The notes under the pieces are model-generated. The model saw only the letters and a program-made list of their open reading frames with translations. It made no database searches and was not told the origin of the DNA. Shown here piece after piece: positions 11,560 through 21,654 of a stretch of 64,000 nucleotides of DNA; the stretch's first letter is position 1; every line of letters begins with the position of its first letter. A program made the translations under genes and the position numbers. The DNA comes from Ischnura elegans (taxonomy: Eukaryota > Arthropoda > Insecta > Odonata > Coenagrionidae), in contig NC_060251.1 of assembly GCF_921293095.1 (NCBI RefSeq), positions 95,528,566-95,592,565 of the forward strand. The letters are read 5' to 3'.

Positions 11560-13193
11560 ATTAGTGAAAAACGTAAGACTGAGGAGGTAGATATCAGTGG
11601 AAATAAGCGACGTTTATTACACGTGCCGAAAGTGGGGAATCATTTGCTGCCATCGGACGTTCTTTGCAAATAAGCCGTTCTAGTGTGCTCGATTGTGAAG
11701 GAGAAAGACAAAATTAGAGACCATGAAAGAAATGCTGGGAACATTTCGTCGACCATTGCTAGCAGGCGGCGAGGTGTAGTGATGGAAGAGATGGAAAAAT
11801 CGCTGACAGTTTGGATTGAAGATCAACATCAAAAAAATGTTCCTCTTAGTCTTGCAGTTATTCAAGCAAAGGCTCGCAGTCTGTATGAAGATTGGAAGCA
11901 AAAATTGAGAGAAGAAGATGTTGATACACCCGAACTTCAGGAGAGCAAAGGGTGGTTCGACCGCTTAAAGAAAATGGCGTGCTTGCATAATTTAAAATTC
12001 ACAGGTCAATCTGCAAGTGCTAATAAAGAAGCAGCAACAGAATTTGTTAATTTTTTTTCCGAAATTGTCGAAGAAGAAGCCAGCATTCTGCTCATAAAAT
12101 ATTTAATGTTGATGAAACGGGATTATTTTGGAAGAAAATGCCAGATAGAACATATTTGGCGAAAGAAGAAACAGTTGCTCCCGGGCATGAGGCATCCAAG
12201 GACAGGCTCACATTGCTTCTTAGAGGCAATGCATCAGGAGACATGAAGTTAAAGCCGATGGTTGTCTATCAATCTGAAAACCCAAGAGCACTGAAGGGGA
12301 AGGTCAAAGGATTGCTGCCAGTAATTTGGAAGTCGAATTCAAATGCATGGGTGACCGGAACGATTTTTCAAGATTGGTTTACCAGTTATTTTGTACCAAC
12401 AGTCAGGCAGTATTGCCAAAAAAATGGTTTACCTTTCAAAATACTGCTACTTTTGGACAACGCTCCGGGACATCCGAAATCATTGCAAGATCTCTACCCC
12501 GAAATTAAAATAATGTTCCTGCCTCCAAACACCACGAGCAAAATCCAGCCCATGGATCAAACAGTTATAGCCCCTTTCAAGCGGTACTACATGAGGAGAA
12601 CCATCAGCCAGGCTATCAGGACGGCTGAAAAGGAAGATGGACCTACCTTAAAAGAATTCTAGAAAGGCTATAGAATCTGGAACGCAATCAATAACGTTAA
12701 CGAATCTTGGGCAGAAATCAAGGAATCTACTATGATAGGCTGCTGGAATAAGTTATGCCCTGAGTTTGCACCAAATTTTAAAGGCTTCGACGAGACACCT
12801 GAAGTGGCCACGGAGGAAGTTGTTGAGCTAATGAATCAACTAGGCTTAGACGTAAACACGGAAGACGTAGATGATCTGATTGATTCTCATGGACAGACAA
12901 TGTCAAACGAAGACCTTATCACCATTCAAGTGGAGGAGTGAAAAGAAAAAAATGATGATGATAATGAACAACCAGAAGATGGTCGGAGTCAACCAGCCCA
13001 AACTTTGACGGCGAAGAAAATGAGTGAAGCATTCACTCATCTTGAGAATTTTTTGGAGGGATGTGATCCAAACACGGAGAGAAGTTCACAGGTCCGTAGA
13101 GCCGTTGAGAGAGACACTGCCCGCTATAGGCTTTTATATCAAGAGAAAAAGAAAGCTGTAGTTCAGCCTTCACTGCATAGATTTTTTTAAAAT
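11560..13193 (+). pseudogene. Tigger/pogo transposase, decayed
   Basis: Order of domains: a CENP-B-type N-terminal helix-turn-helix (SGNKRR, then AAIGRSLQISRSSV in a shifted frame, then VKEKDKI). A second HTH domain spans 11760-12010 (VWIEDQHQ, IQAKARSL, GWFDRLK). The DDE catalytic core follows: Asp 1 in FNVDETGLFWKK (about 12107), Asp 2 in LLLLDNAPGH (about 12455), Asp 3 in IQPMDQT (about 12551), giving a DDD triad. The C-terminal tail runs to 13190 (IDSHGQTMSNEDL, LHRFF). Breaks: frameshifts near 11640, 11690 and 12110, and in-frame stops at 12660-12662 and 12939-12941. The catalytic residues survive. Inactive as read. Confidence 0.9.
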
Positions 13194-13829
13194 GTTGACT
13201 AGACATTTATTATAAACATTATATTATTATTAACAGATTTAAATACAATTGATAAATAGAAGTGATTCTTTCCAATGGTGAGTTTTCGTTATGAGCTGTT
13301 TAATTCCTGAACGACATTCACACTTGCAGCGATGATGTTGGACGAAATACCAACCGAATTCCGTATGTCTTTTGCCTTTATTGTCGTGATCACGATATAC
13401 GCAGCGACGTGTTACCAGCAGAAGAATTATGACGTAAAAATTTAAAGGCATCAATGAAAGTCAGGGATTCAAAATTGCATTTTGTTTTTCTTCTTGGCAT
13501 GTTTTTTTAGTCATACAGTAAATTATTAGTGGAATGTCAACTTAATCACCGCGAGGAAGTTTCGGCACTCAACGGAATTCTTGTTTTTTTAAACTTCTAT
13601 TTACACTTTTCTGCGTATTTTAAAAAGAAATTAATTGCATACTGTTAGGAATGTTATTAATTTATTATTAGAATTAATTAATAAAAATAAAATATGTGTA
13701 TAAAATGAGGTTTTAGCATGAATATTTTGCTCTTTTGGAACGTAACCCATAATTAGTATGGAACTCAATGGTTCGACTTTCGTACACATTTTCAGGAAAG
13801 CATTGTGCAACAAAGTCGAGGACCGCCTG
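13194..13829. other. 3' non-coding part of the Tigger element
   Basis: AT-rich, no gene. It ends at the right terminal repeat, which includes TTCGACTTTCGTACA (13772-13786), the reverse of a sequence in the left end. Confidence 0.5.
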
Positions 13830-13931
13830 TAATGGTATTATTCTATTTTTTAAAAGACGTACCTGGACATTCAGGGAGAACCAACCCTTTCCGTTCCTGA
13901 AACCTTCAGCATTATTTTTATCTTTGTCCTG

Positions 13932-14013
13932 GCACCCGCTACAATCAGCCCAAAGACCGATTCAATCAGCTCAAGGTCCGCTACAAACAGCCCTAGGCCC
14001 TGAAAAATCAGCT
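13932..14013. repeat. Minisatellite, about 24-bp unit (block 2)
   Basis: Three to four units related to CCCGCTACAATCAGCCC lie between the HARBI1 segments GCIDCT and KGWFSLNVQ. The unit is the same as in block 1 at 10005-10190. Confidence 0.75.
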
Positions 14014-14269
14014 AAACCCTGGAATCATGAGTACATCCAGGGCTTGTTATGGGTACACGTGTGCAATCTATGCACCCAGTAACACCAGGGAATTGCCTAA
14101 CAGCGAAGAGTCACAGCTGGTAATCAGCTGCTTCTTCATCAGTGCGAGGGGTTTTAATCCATTCCCTAAAGTGGTTTGCAATTTCAGTGGAGACAATCTA
14201 CAATGCGTAAAAGGGAGAATAATAGCATCATGACTGAAACATGCATAACTGTTCCTTCATATTGAATCT

Positions 14270-14347
14270 TAACCCTTAGTGTGCCGGGGAGCGCTATCGC
14301 GCCCCTCCTATCTCCCGCGAAAAGTGCCAGGAGCGCGATAGCGCTCC
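14270..14347. mobile_element. Candidate piggyBac-like terminus with a 15-bp hairpin
   Basis: TTAA (14270-14273) is followed by CCCTTAGTGTGCCGGGG, the form of piggyBac-type ends, which use TTAA targets and CCCTT termini. Just inside is a perfect 15-bp inverted repeat, GGAGCGCTATCGCGC at 14288-14302 and its complement at 14333-14347, with a 30-nt loop. I could not find the matching AAGGGTTAA end, so this may be a solo end or a MITE. Confidence 0.4.
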
Positions 14348-14379
14348 TCCTCCTAAGTCTCTATAAGATGCTGATAGTT

Positions 14380-14850
14380 CACTAATAATTCAATATATTC
14401 AACATTTTACATGGAACAGACATAGAAACACAAAACAGGTAATGCAAATAATGTCTTGGCAGATCGTCGGGCCAAGTGAGATGTTCAATTGAAGATAATA
14501 ATGTTGAAACAACTAACCCATTTAATGAGACTGGAGACAGATGGTTGGGAAACTTTCAAAAGATCACCGCACACAACGTGGAAGTGAAAAATATTATACA
14601 AATAATACAAATGGTATTTAAGCAGGCAATGGTTAGAGTCTGGCATTCATGAAAACTGTTGAAGTATCCCATTAATTTAAAAAATCAATTTAAGTACATG
14701 ATTATTTTTAGCAATCGTTGGATACACCCTGATAAATCAAACAGGAGCTGGGAGAGTGGCAGATATCTCATTGCCTAATTATTACTCATTAATGTGGAGA
14801 GAACACATACCTGAAAACTACCTGTGGCATAAAATCTCAAGCAAATGAGG
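14380..14850. other. Unassigned AT-rich sequence
   Basis: Nothing recognisable; possibly intron of the HARBI1 remnant or the body of the candidate piggyBac-like insertion. Confidence 0.3.
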
Positions 14851-15371
14851 AGTTAATGCATCGGCGGTAGGGGCAGCCCCATTAGGTGTATATTGTAGGG
14901 GTGTGAAACTAGGGGTAGGATGATGTCTCTCACCGTTTTCATCGAAAAATGGTTACTGAGCGGAATTTCTTCTTCGGAAAAGAGCTTCATCGGGTTTTCT
15001 CTATCTCTTAATGGAATGGGGATGTCAGAATACAATACATATTGAATGAATTCGTTACAATAATCGACCTGCTCGTTCATCTGAGCGAAAATTTGTTTTC
15101 AAAAAATATTTTTTGCGTGAGTACGACCTTTTCGAATGCAAGGAGAAAATGACAATGCTCGAAAGAGTAGGTAATTCGACGTAATAATGGGCTGAGGTGA
15201 ATGAGTTAACACAATATTCCCAACAAAAGAAAACGTAATCACCTTTAATTCAATTGTTAGTCCATTGTAGCAGACGCAAAACGGAAATTGTCGTCGAAGT
15301 ACCTATCGCGGTTCCATTGCATACAAAACCGTACCGCGAAAGCAGACGAAAAATAACTTCTATTGTCGTTA

Positions 15372-15545
15372 GTTATACACCGAACGTGTACGACTAGGTG
15401 CGACTCTTGAAAAATAAAATATGTGTTAACGCACCGAGAAATACGTGAAATCGATTTTATTACGTTTATAATTCTACGTTTCATCATTTTGACGAAAGCA
15501 CTGGCTGTATAGGGAGGAGGTAAAATTCCTTCGTACTTTCCCATC
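15372..15545. repeat. Dispersed repeat, copy 1 of 2
   Basis: About 170 bp starting GAACGTGTACGACTAGGTGC and ending TTCGTACTTTCCCAT. It matches 16131-16292 in the same orientation with scattered differences and a few small indels. GTACGA near the start and TCGTAC near the end form a short inverted repeat. Class unknown. The sequence from 15100 to 15371 has no recognised feature. Confidence 0.75.
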
Positions 15546-15939
15546 ACATTATCGCTGAGTCTAGAAATTTTTGGAATCCCATTCAATACTTTTATGAATT
15601 AAATTAAATGGTTTTCAGGGTCATGGAATCACTCTATCATAAATTAAAAGTAATTATAGGTAGTAGTTACTGAAGCTGCAATAAGTCTCGATTGGCGAAT
15701 GGTTAATTACGAGTATTTACGATTGAATACTCTCATTACAGGTGTTCACATTACTTATGATAGTTTATTAAATTAATATAAATAGCCATCATTAGCAAAA
15801 GTGGCTCATTTCGTAAAATATCTGCGATAATAAATTCGAATCGGACAGCAGACGAAATCAGGTGGCCATGTTTTGTTTATGTAGTGAGCGAGTAGTATGG
15901 TGTGTAGTACACTACTCGTTGCAGCGAGTAGCAATAATT

Positions 15940-16890
15940 TTTGCGGACTTCGCTGCGGTTTTCGAATCGGTTTGTTGGCCGAATTGCATACTTAAACCGG
16001 AAAAAATGAACATTCCAAAAAATGTGAAAAAAAAACTTATGAGAAGCTACTTCTCAAATCGCAGAACCAACTTGAGAATCATACACGTCGAAGCTGGAAA
16101 TTCTGTCGCCACAGGAGCACCGATAAGTACTGAACGTGTACGACTAGGTGCGACTCTTGAAAAATAAAATATGTGTTAACGCACCGAGAAACACGCGGCA
16201 TCGGTTTTATTACGTTTATAATTCTACGTTTTATCATTTTGACGAATGCATTAGGTATATAGGTAGGTAACATTCCTTCGTACTTTCCCATTGACATTCT
16301 AGGGCCCTTAATTTGGAATAGGTACCGCGATGAATGAGGTACTGAAGATGGATTTACCTCATGGCTGCACCATAACAGCGTACGCCGATGATCTGGCGGT
16401 GGCGGTTCCAGCTGATTCGCGAAAGGAATTGAAGTGAAAGACAAACACGTGCCTGAGATCCATCAACAATAACTGGAGTAATAAGGTTAAACTATATAGA
16501 AATCTCTTCAGCCAAAACGAAATATGTGTGCTTTGAGAAGCACAGTTTGTCAAGACATTCTATTATTACAGTAATTGGTCAATATATTAAACGAGTAGAA
16601 GCACCAACTCACCTACAACCTCTGCAGGGCATCCAGAATGCCAGCCTTCGCTGCATTCTCAACGTGACCCGATACGAGAGCGTCGCCAGCTTGCACGAAG
16701 CCACCAAAATAAAAAAACGCTTCAGGATCTTCTGCTCGAACGGGCGAAAAGTTTCTTGGACAATGCAAAGGAGTTTGCAGAAATCCAGCGACTCGCGGAC
16801 AACGCGGTCGGCCCGCGCGATAAATTCAAGCGGCCGATCGCCAGCAGAGGAGAAGACGACTGCCTGCCAACTAAACCGCGGGCGATAGCA
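15940..16890 (+). pseudogene. R1/Jockey-type LINE reverse transcriptase fragment, interrupted
   Basis: The first piece (about 15948-16120) reads FADFAAVFESV (RT box with the first Asp) and PKNVKKKLMRSYFSNRRT. A 160-bp dispersed repeat (16131-16292) then intervenes. After it the RT resumes at ILGPLIWN and, in another frame, ITAYADDLAVAV, the catalytic YADD box. A C-terminal region follows (LQPLQGIQNASLRCILNVTRYES, split by a further frameshift near 16710). The repeat sits where the PQGS motif should be, so it has replaced that motif. Confidence 0.75.
16131..16292. repeat. Dispersed repeat, copy 2, inserted in a LINE RT
   Basis: Direct copy of 15372-15545, starting 759 bp downstream of it. It lies between RT coding segments, which shows that it is mobile or was copied in. 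Confidence 0.75.
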
Positions 16891-16974
16891 CGCCCATGAG
16901 AAACATCGCAGCAGACACAAAGACGCCTTAGTGATAAAATCGGAAATACGTTAAGAAAAGGGTACCAATACACT

Positions 16975-17603
16975 ACAACTGATAACAGGACGCCGAGGAA
17001 TTTGTGATTTGTTACTCTTGTTGTCTGCGTGAAAAGTGCATGTGTGCAGCTTTGTCTGCGTTGATTTGTATTTTCTCCAGGTGCGTGACCATTTGTAGAT
17101 GAGTTTCAGGTGTAGGTAAAGCTAAATGTTAGACGTCGCTGTGATAGCGGTGTCGTCAACGTACATAGTAGGCGGCGTAGTCTAGTATTGGAAGTATGTG
17201 GCATGTCGTTTACAAAAAGTGTGAATAACAGCGGTCTTAGGATCGATCCTTGCCGGTCAGCTGACTCCGTTGGACACAACGAAGAAAGAGTTTTGGCTTC
17301 AGCGACACAGAATATTCTTTGTGTTAAGTATTCTTCAATGAAAGGGACATAAGAGGGGGGAAATTTTAATTCATGGAGCTAGTAGATAAGGCCTTTGTGC
17401 CTTACTCTGTCGAAAGCGCGCGAAACATCCAGAAATACTGCGTCCGTCGAAAGACGACGATTTAAGCTGTGGCTGATTTGTTCAACCAGGCGGAGAATTT
17501 GGCGGAGGGCGGACATATTACGTCTGAAACCGAATTTTTCAGGCCAGATTATTTTAAAATCAGTGGAGAAAGATTCAAGGCGACGAAGGACTAGTCCATC
17601 CAA
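16975..17603 (-). pseudogene. Jockey-type LINE reverse transcriptase fragment
   Basis: From 17603 down, the minus strand reads KFGFRRNMSALRQILRLVEQ and TDAVFLDVSRAFDRVRH, close in order and wording to LINE copy B (QFGFRKRHS, TDAVFLDVARAFDRVWH). Further on, GSILRPLLFTLFVNDMP (PQGS box region), a degraded YVDDTAI catalytic box near 17150 and HKFLGVLL near 16990 follow in shifted frames. It is truncated at both sides and is a different, older copy than A-C. Confidence 0.8.
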
Positions 17604-17634
17604 GCTCTAGTCCATCTTGTGACATTTATGGAAT

Positions 17635-17850
17635 AAATAGCAATGTTTCCAAATTGATTATTCATGATATAGCTCCTACTCTTACCCATGCATGTAACTC
17701 AAGTTTCACCACAGGTGAATTTCCAAACATATTTACAAAAAAAAGCAGTTACGATACCCATTTTTAAAAAAGGTGATAGAACAAAAAATCCAAAACTATT
17801 GACCCATCTCAATGCTTTCATTCTTATAACTAATAACTTCAGGCTTTACT
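17635..17850 (+). pseudogene. LINE reverse transcriptase fragment (RTE/I-like)
   Basis: The reading frame gives SSFTTGEFPN, AVTIPIFKKGDRTKNPKLL, the RT fingers motif (IPIFKKGD...NYRPISLL in intact relatives, here NPKLLTHLN). Only about 70 residues are present. Assignment to clade is uncertain because so little remains. Confidence 0.6.
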
Positions 17851-17920
17851 TTGTGAAACCTCTCCATATTGGAAGTAAGGAAATAAAACTTTGTAAGGTT
17901 TACTGTCATTTAATTATGGG

Positions 17921-17959
17921 CACGACCCGGGTTTCGTAACTTGGTTACATCGTCAGGTG
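17921..17959 (-). ncRNA. Candidate hammerhead ribozyme (Penelope-type)
   Basis: Read on the minus strand, the core boxes occur in order: CTGACGA (fits CUGANGA), a 5-bp stem GTAAC/GTTAC with CAA loop, GAAA, then helix III AC-CCGG-GT and the GTC cleavage triplet. CAC before and GTG after pair as a short helix I. One unpaired U lies between the core and stem II. Helix III is self-complementary (ACCCGGGT), as in dimeric hammerheads. Such minimal hammerheads are known at the ends of Penelope-like elements. No Penelope ORF adjoins, so this would be a terminal remnant. Activity is untested. Confidence 0.6.
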
Positions 17960-18143
17960 ACTGATCTTACATGCATCATACATTTGTACACAAAGTATAC
18001 AAGTGACAGTGAGGACATCTATCGGAAAGGAAAAGGACTGGTTGAAAGGGCGGGGGTGAGGGTTAAACACGGAACCTCTCACTATTCCATTCCGTGTCCG
18101 CATGGTAGGACTGGCTGGGGAATGGATGACTTCCACGTAACAT

Positions 18144-19608
18144 TTGCAGACTGATATGGAAAATTTCAAAAAATTATTCTTGGCACAGTTTTGGGGAAAA
18201 CAACAGATGGAGGTGAGGAGAATGCTCGACTCCGGTCAATACAACAGGAGAGGAAATATGACCAGGGTGGAATATGCTACGAAAAGGATGAGTGCAGCAA
18301 AGGAATTGCAACTTGCCATGGAGGACGAGGAAATCATATATACACTCGAGCATCATTTTGGACCAGAAGTAAATGCCGCCTTTATTACGCAGCATATTAC
18401 GGCATTACAGCAATTTTTGTAACTTTTGGGACGATATGACAACGCCGTACCAGAACAACACCGAGAGACCAGACCAGAGGCAGGACAACGGGAGCAACAG
18501 CAGGTGGTGAGATACTGTCGTGATCCGACTGTTGCTCTGTTGCTATGGCCCTTCTCCCTGTGGGCAATATTCGACAACCTTCGCCTTTTCCATTCTATAC
18601 GCTTTTTCGCGACCTCCGACCCCTATCAGCGAATAGCTTTTCTCACACTTTCTATATTTGGTCGACCCTCCATATTTCAGTTGACAGCTCCCACGGATAA
18701 AGGACCCCTGAGGCCAAGTGCTATTTCTAAGAGTTTCGCCTTGCGTATTCTCTTGTCACGGCGATCATTATTTTTTCGCCTATCCCTTGAAATCGCCGAC
18801 GCCTATCATAAACCGCGAGACCACAGTATCCGGCTAGCGTCCGTGAAACACTCAACACTCGCCTCTGACGTAAATCTAACCCTTGCCATTTTAGGTAATG
18901 CATTTATATAGAATACACGGTTGACTATCAAAAGGTCGTGGGAAACTACCCATTTATTCTTTTACACGTGCCGCCCGACCCGTGGAATATTCCAGAGGGG
19001 GCTCTCCCATAAATAGGTAAAATCAGAGACGCCTAAGTCTCACTCTCACTGTTACTCTGCTACACGCCGAAACGCTGCTACCTTGCAAGACTTCGTCAGC
19101 CGACGTTCAGAGCCTTACATCGCGATACTCCGTCTCCATCACGAGCCAGCTACTCAGCCTTCTAGCCGCCGAGCTATGCGTCCATCGTCGCTTCGCCATG
19201 TACTTTGCGGAGTGAGCCAAACCTAAGTTTAATATGTACTTATATTAATTGTCATTAAATGGACTTTACTTAAGAAATGGGTGTGTATTCTTTTATGATG
19301 ACTGCCTCTGAGAATTAAGATTCATGTCCATCTAGAGCAACGTACCGAACACCCCCTAGTATCGTGTTCTTTCGAGGTCACGACAATACGGAGTGCCGAA
19401 CGATAACAGAAGGGGAAACGGAATGACGTACCAACCAGGGGAGAACCGACGCCAACCATGGAACGAGGAGCGCGACCGGAGACGGGACCCTAACAATCCG
19501 TATAGGCGGGGAGAAATGGTATATCGCCGAACAGCTGATCGCGTGAATACCCTCATTTTCGAGAGGAACGATGGTATTAATGTTGCGAGAAGAAAATCGG
19601 AAAACTAA
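18144..19608 (+). pseudogene. Ty3/gypsy gag remnant, split by a solo LTR
   Basis: 18144-18422 encodes a capsid-like helical segment (FKKLFLAQFWGKQQ, MTRVEYATKRM, LEHHFGPEVNAAFITQ), typical of arthropod gypsy gag proteins. A frameshift near 18422 leads into a Gln/Arg-rich tail up to the LTR insertion at 18516. Beyond the LTR (19386 on) the tail continues in strongly basic, Asn/Arg-rich sequence (NRRQPWNEERDRRRD) to a stop near 19606. No CCHC knuckle is visible. The 5' end is missing; the region before 18144 is the hammerhead-bearing segment. The order gag, protease, RT continues downstream. Confidence 0.7.
18516..19385 (+). mobile_element. Solo LTR (870 bp) inside gypsy gag
   Basis: It begins TGTCGTGATCC and ends GGTCACGACA, so the ends are inverted TGTCGTGA/TCACGACA with TG...CA termini. 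The 4-bp duplication ATAC flanks it (18512-18515 and 19386-19389). A TATA-like ATAAATA lies near 19009, followed by a CT-rich stretch. The track reads through without any internal element, so this is a solo LTR left by LTR-LTR recombination. Confidence 0.85.
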
Positions 19609-19697
19609 ATAGATCTCTTTGTATTTCATGTCCCGACGCACCGAAGACCAAAGAAGAAGGGACGATCGAGAAGACGAATACGGAGAAGAAAAGGAAG

Positions 19698-20635
19698 ATG
19701 AAAAAGAGAGTTATGAGTCTAATAAAGTCACCACAAGAACTACTCGAAGAGGAGAAAGAAGACGGGGATCCAGGAATCAGATGCCCGGAAATAGAGATAG
19801 AAATTAACGGATTGATAATTAGTGCACTTATAGACACAGGGTTGGAGGTTACCTGTATAAGTGAAGAGTATTACGATGAAAACCTAGCATATTTTAAGGA
19901 AGTGATGAGAGGAGTTCAAGTAATGGGAGCCATTGGACGGAAGTGTGGTAGAATTAAAAAACAAATATTTCCCACGATGAAAATCGGAGATATGTGTTGA
20001 CTTGAATTGTATCATAGTCCCGGGGTTAATAAAAACAATCATTCTGGGTACGGACACTTTAGAACAGTGGGAGGCTAAAATTGACTACAGAGATAGGGTT
20101 GTAATTATAAAGCAAGGAGAAAAGACGGTGAGATGTCCATTCAAAGGGGCAGAAGTACCTTCGCAGCGAGTGGTGATGCGCATAGAAGAAAGGCTGGTGG
20201 AAAGAGGATATGTGACGCGAGAGTAAGAAGAAGTGATTTCCACGGAGGAGATAGAGAGCAGCATTGAGGAGATCCCGGAGCTTTCAAAAGATGAGAAGGC
20301 ATTATTAGCGGAAAAATTAAGAAGAGGAAAGAGATATTTAAGAATACGCCCGGGAAAATAAAAGGGTATTCATATAAAATTGAGGTAAGAGAAGATGAAG
20401 AATTTCATAGTAAATGCTACACTATTCCGCTGAATCTACGAGGGAAAGCAAGGGAAGCCATTAAAAAACTGTTACTCCAGGGGATTATCGAGAAGACTAC
20501 GTCACGTTACATATCACCGTTTGTTTGCTTACTTAAGAAGGACAAATCAGTACGTTTGTGCATGGATGCAAGGGCAGTAAATGAAATTATTAAGCCAGAT
20601 TATGCCACATCCAGAACACCGCAGGAGTTGCAGAG
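19698..20635 (+). pseudogene. Ty3/gypsy protease and reverse transcriptase (5' part)
   Basis: 19738-20000 encodes a retropepsin: IEIEINGLIISALIDTG with the catalytic DTG, then a flap-like region VMGAIGRKC. 20002-20226 continues with TIILGTDTLEQWEAKIDY, the second conserved LGxDxL box. After stops and frameshifts, 20340-20625 gives YTIPLNLRGKAREAI, GIIEKTTSRYISPFVCLLKK and VRLCMDARAVNEI, the N-terminal part of a gypsy RT. The frame is then lost at 20625-20640, where a minus-strand LINE 3' end begins; the catalytic YxDD box, RNase H and integrase are absent. Stops at 19998-20000 and 20224-20226 add to the decay. Confidence 0.8.
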
Positions 20636-20639
20636 TGTT

Positions 20640-21560
20640 TCTCGGGTTTTCCACCGGTTGATGTCGTCCATGTCTCCCGACGTTTCGATCCGCGACTTGC
20701 TGATCATCCTCAGGGGATCTTCCGAATGCCACAGGTTGATTCTTTTTGTGCTTCTTCATTCCACCCTTTTGGGCACTCTGAAGATGGTGCCGAGTTAGTG
20801 TCCTGCCTTCCAGGACTGGGATTGTTTATTTCCGGGTTTGTGGAATATTTACAGCATCTCCCGTAGAAGACACTGGTCGACGGTAGCGGTCCCATGGGTT
20901 GGGAGTCGCTACTGCCAGGGAAGCAATATCTGTTATTTGGGATGTCCTCGTCGTCTCGTAGAATCTTCTCGCTTCTTCCTGCATACGTTGTCCGATTGGT
21001 GACTCCCCCGTTGCTAGGTATAGGGCCTCGTTGCCAGCGAATCTCGGGAATTTCGTTATTTGGCGCAGTATATTCCTGATGGTCTTGTCGAGTTGTTTGG
21101 TTGGACCTTTCAGTGCCAGTCCAGACCAAATTGGGGAGGCATATGTTATGCAAGGAAGTAAGACGGCTTTGAATAGTCTCAACTTTAGGTATTGAGGAAT
21201 GGCGTTTGAATTCAGCAATGGTCTGAGGTATGCTGCATTTTTTGTGAGTTTTTGACGCAGTTCTAGCAGGTGGTCCTTGAATTGCAGCCTTTTATCCAGC
21301 TTGACGCCAAGGTAGGTGGCAGAGGAGCTCCACTCTATTTTTTGGCCTCTTAGAGATGTTGGTGTTGCAGGTTTATGAGCTTTCCTCTTCGCGCGTTCAA
21401 ACAGGACTGCCGTTGTTTTTCCTGGATTTAAATCGATTCGCCACTTAGCGTACCAGTTGGAGACTCGGTTTAGGGCTGATTGTAGATATGTGGCAGCAAA
21501 ATTTACTCCGAATGCCGTTCTTCGAAAATTTTTCAGTATATATGCACTCCATCCGAGGTC
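20640..21560 (-). mobile_element. Jockey-like LINE 3' fragment, minus strand
   Basis: The minus strand is open for about 240 codons from near 21550 to 20826: SNWYAKWRIDLNPGKT, ATYLGVKLDKRLQFKDHL, LFKAVLLPCITYASPIW, ALYLATGESPIG and NPWDRYRRP. These are the thumb/C-terminal motifs of Jockey-clade ORF2, absent any RNase H. The 3' UTR continues to about 20640, where it abuts the gypsy RT, and contains a hammerhead-like motif (20675-20717). It is 5'-truncated near 21560. It is a different family from copies A-C. Confidence 0.8.
20675..20717 (-). ncRNA. Candidate hammerhead-like motif at a LINE 3' end
   Basis: On the minus strand: TCCC, then CTGAGGA (fits CUGANGA), stem II GATC/GATC around an 11-nt loop, GAAA, a self-complementary ACGT helix III, the GTC triplet and GGGA, which pairs with the leading TCCC as helix I. 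All core boxes are present but helix III has no loop, so it could only work as a dimer. It lies in the 3' UTR of the LINE at 20640-21560. Confidence 0.5.
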
Positions 21561-21654
21561 AGGTGTAACCTGATTGGTTCAGGCGTATTGTGGTTTTCCC
21601 GCCATTTTTGTTGTATATGTATAATGGACTTCAATATTGGTCTGCAAACATAGT

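Larger units (their letters stand above)
11273..13829 (+). mobile_element. Tigger/pogo DNA transposon
   Basis: The right end reads, inverted, CAGGCGGTCCTCGACTTTG with TA outside (13830-13831). The left end has TACAGGC at 11271 and GGTTCTCGACTTTCGTAC from about 11291. A 13-nt extra segment separates the two left-end halves. TA is the expected duplication for this superfamily. The interior encodes a CENP-B/Tigger-type transposase. It sits in the intron of the HARBI1 remnant, so it is the younger insertion. Confidence 0.88.
10583..15080 (-). pseudogene. PIF/Harbinger transposase (HARBI1-type) remnant A, split by later insertions
   Basis: Pieces appear in the right order on the minus strand. 15080-14900 encodes the N-terminal part (NPMKLFSEEE, VRDIILPLV). 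Degraded coding follows at 14240-14020 ending in PGVTGCIDCT, the first catalytic Asp region. 13900-13863 reads KGWFSLNVQ and ends at a CAG/GTACGT donor. After an intron, 11127 resumes with VVVGPDMQIMEIV and WPGSTHDACIF, then a degraded LLGDR and PYLYTPLANP stretch (second Asp region). 10810-10583 gives IVERTFGVWKRRFP (catalytic Glu) and ACAIVHNIA. The intron 11128-13862 contains a complete Tigger element. A minisatellite interrupts the exon at 13932-14013. Stops and frameshifts are frequent, so this is an old copy. Intact HARBI1-type proteins are roughly 350-450 residues. Confidence 0.75.
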
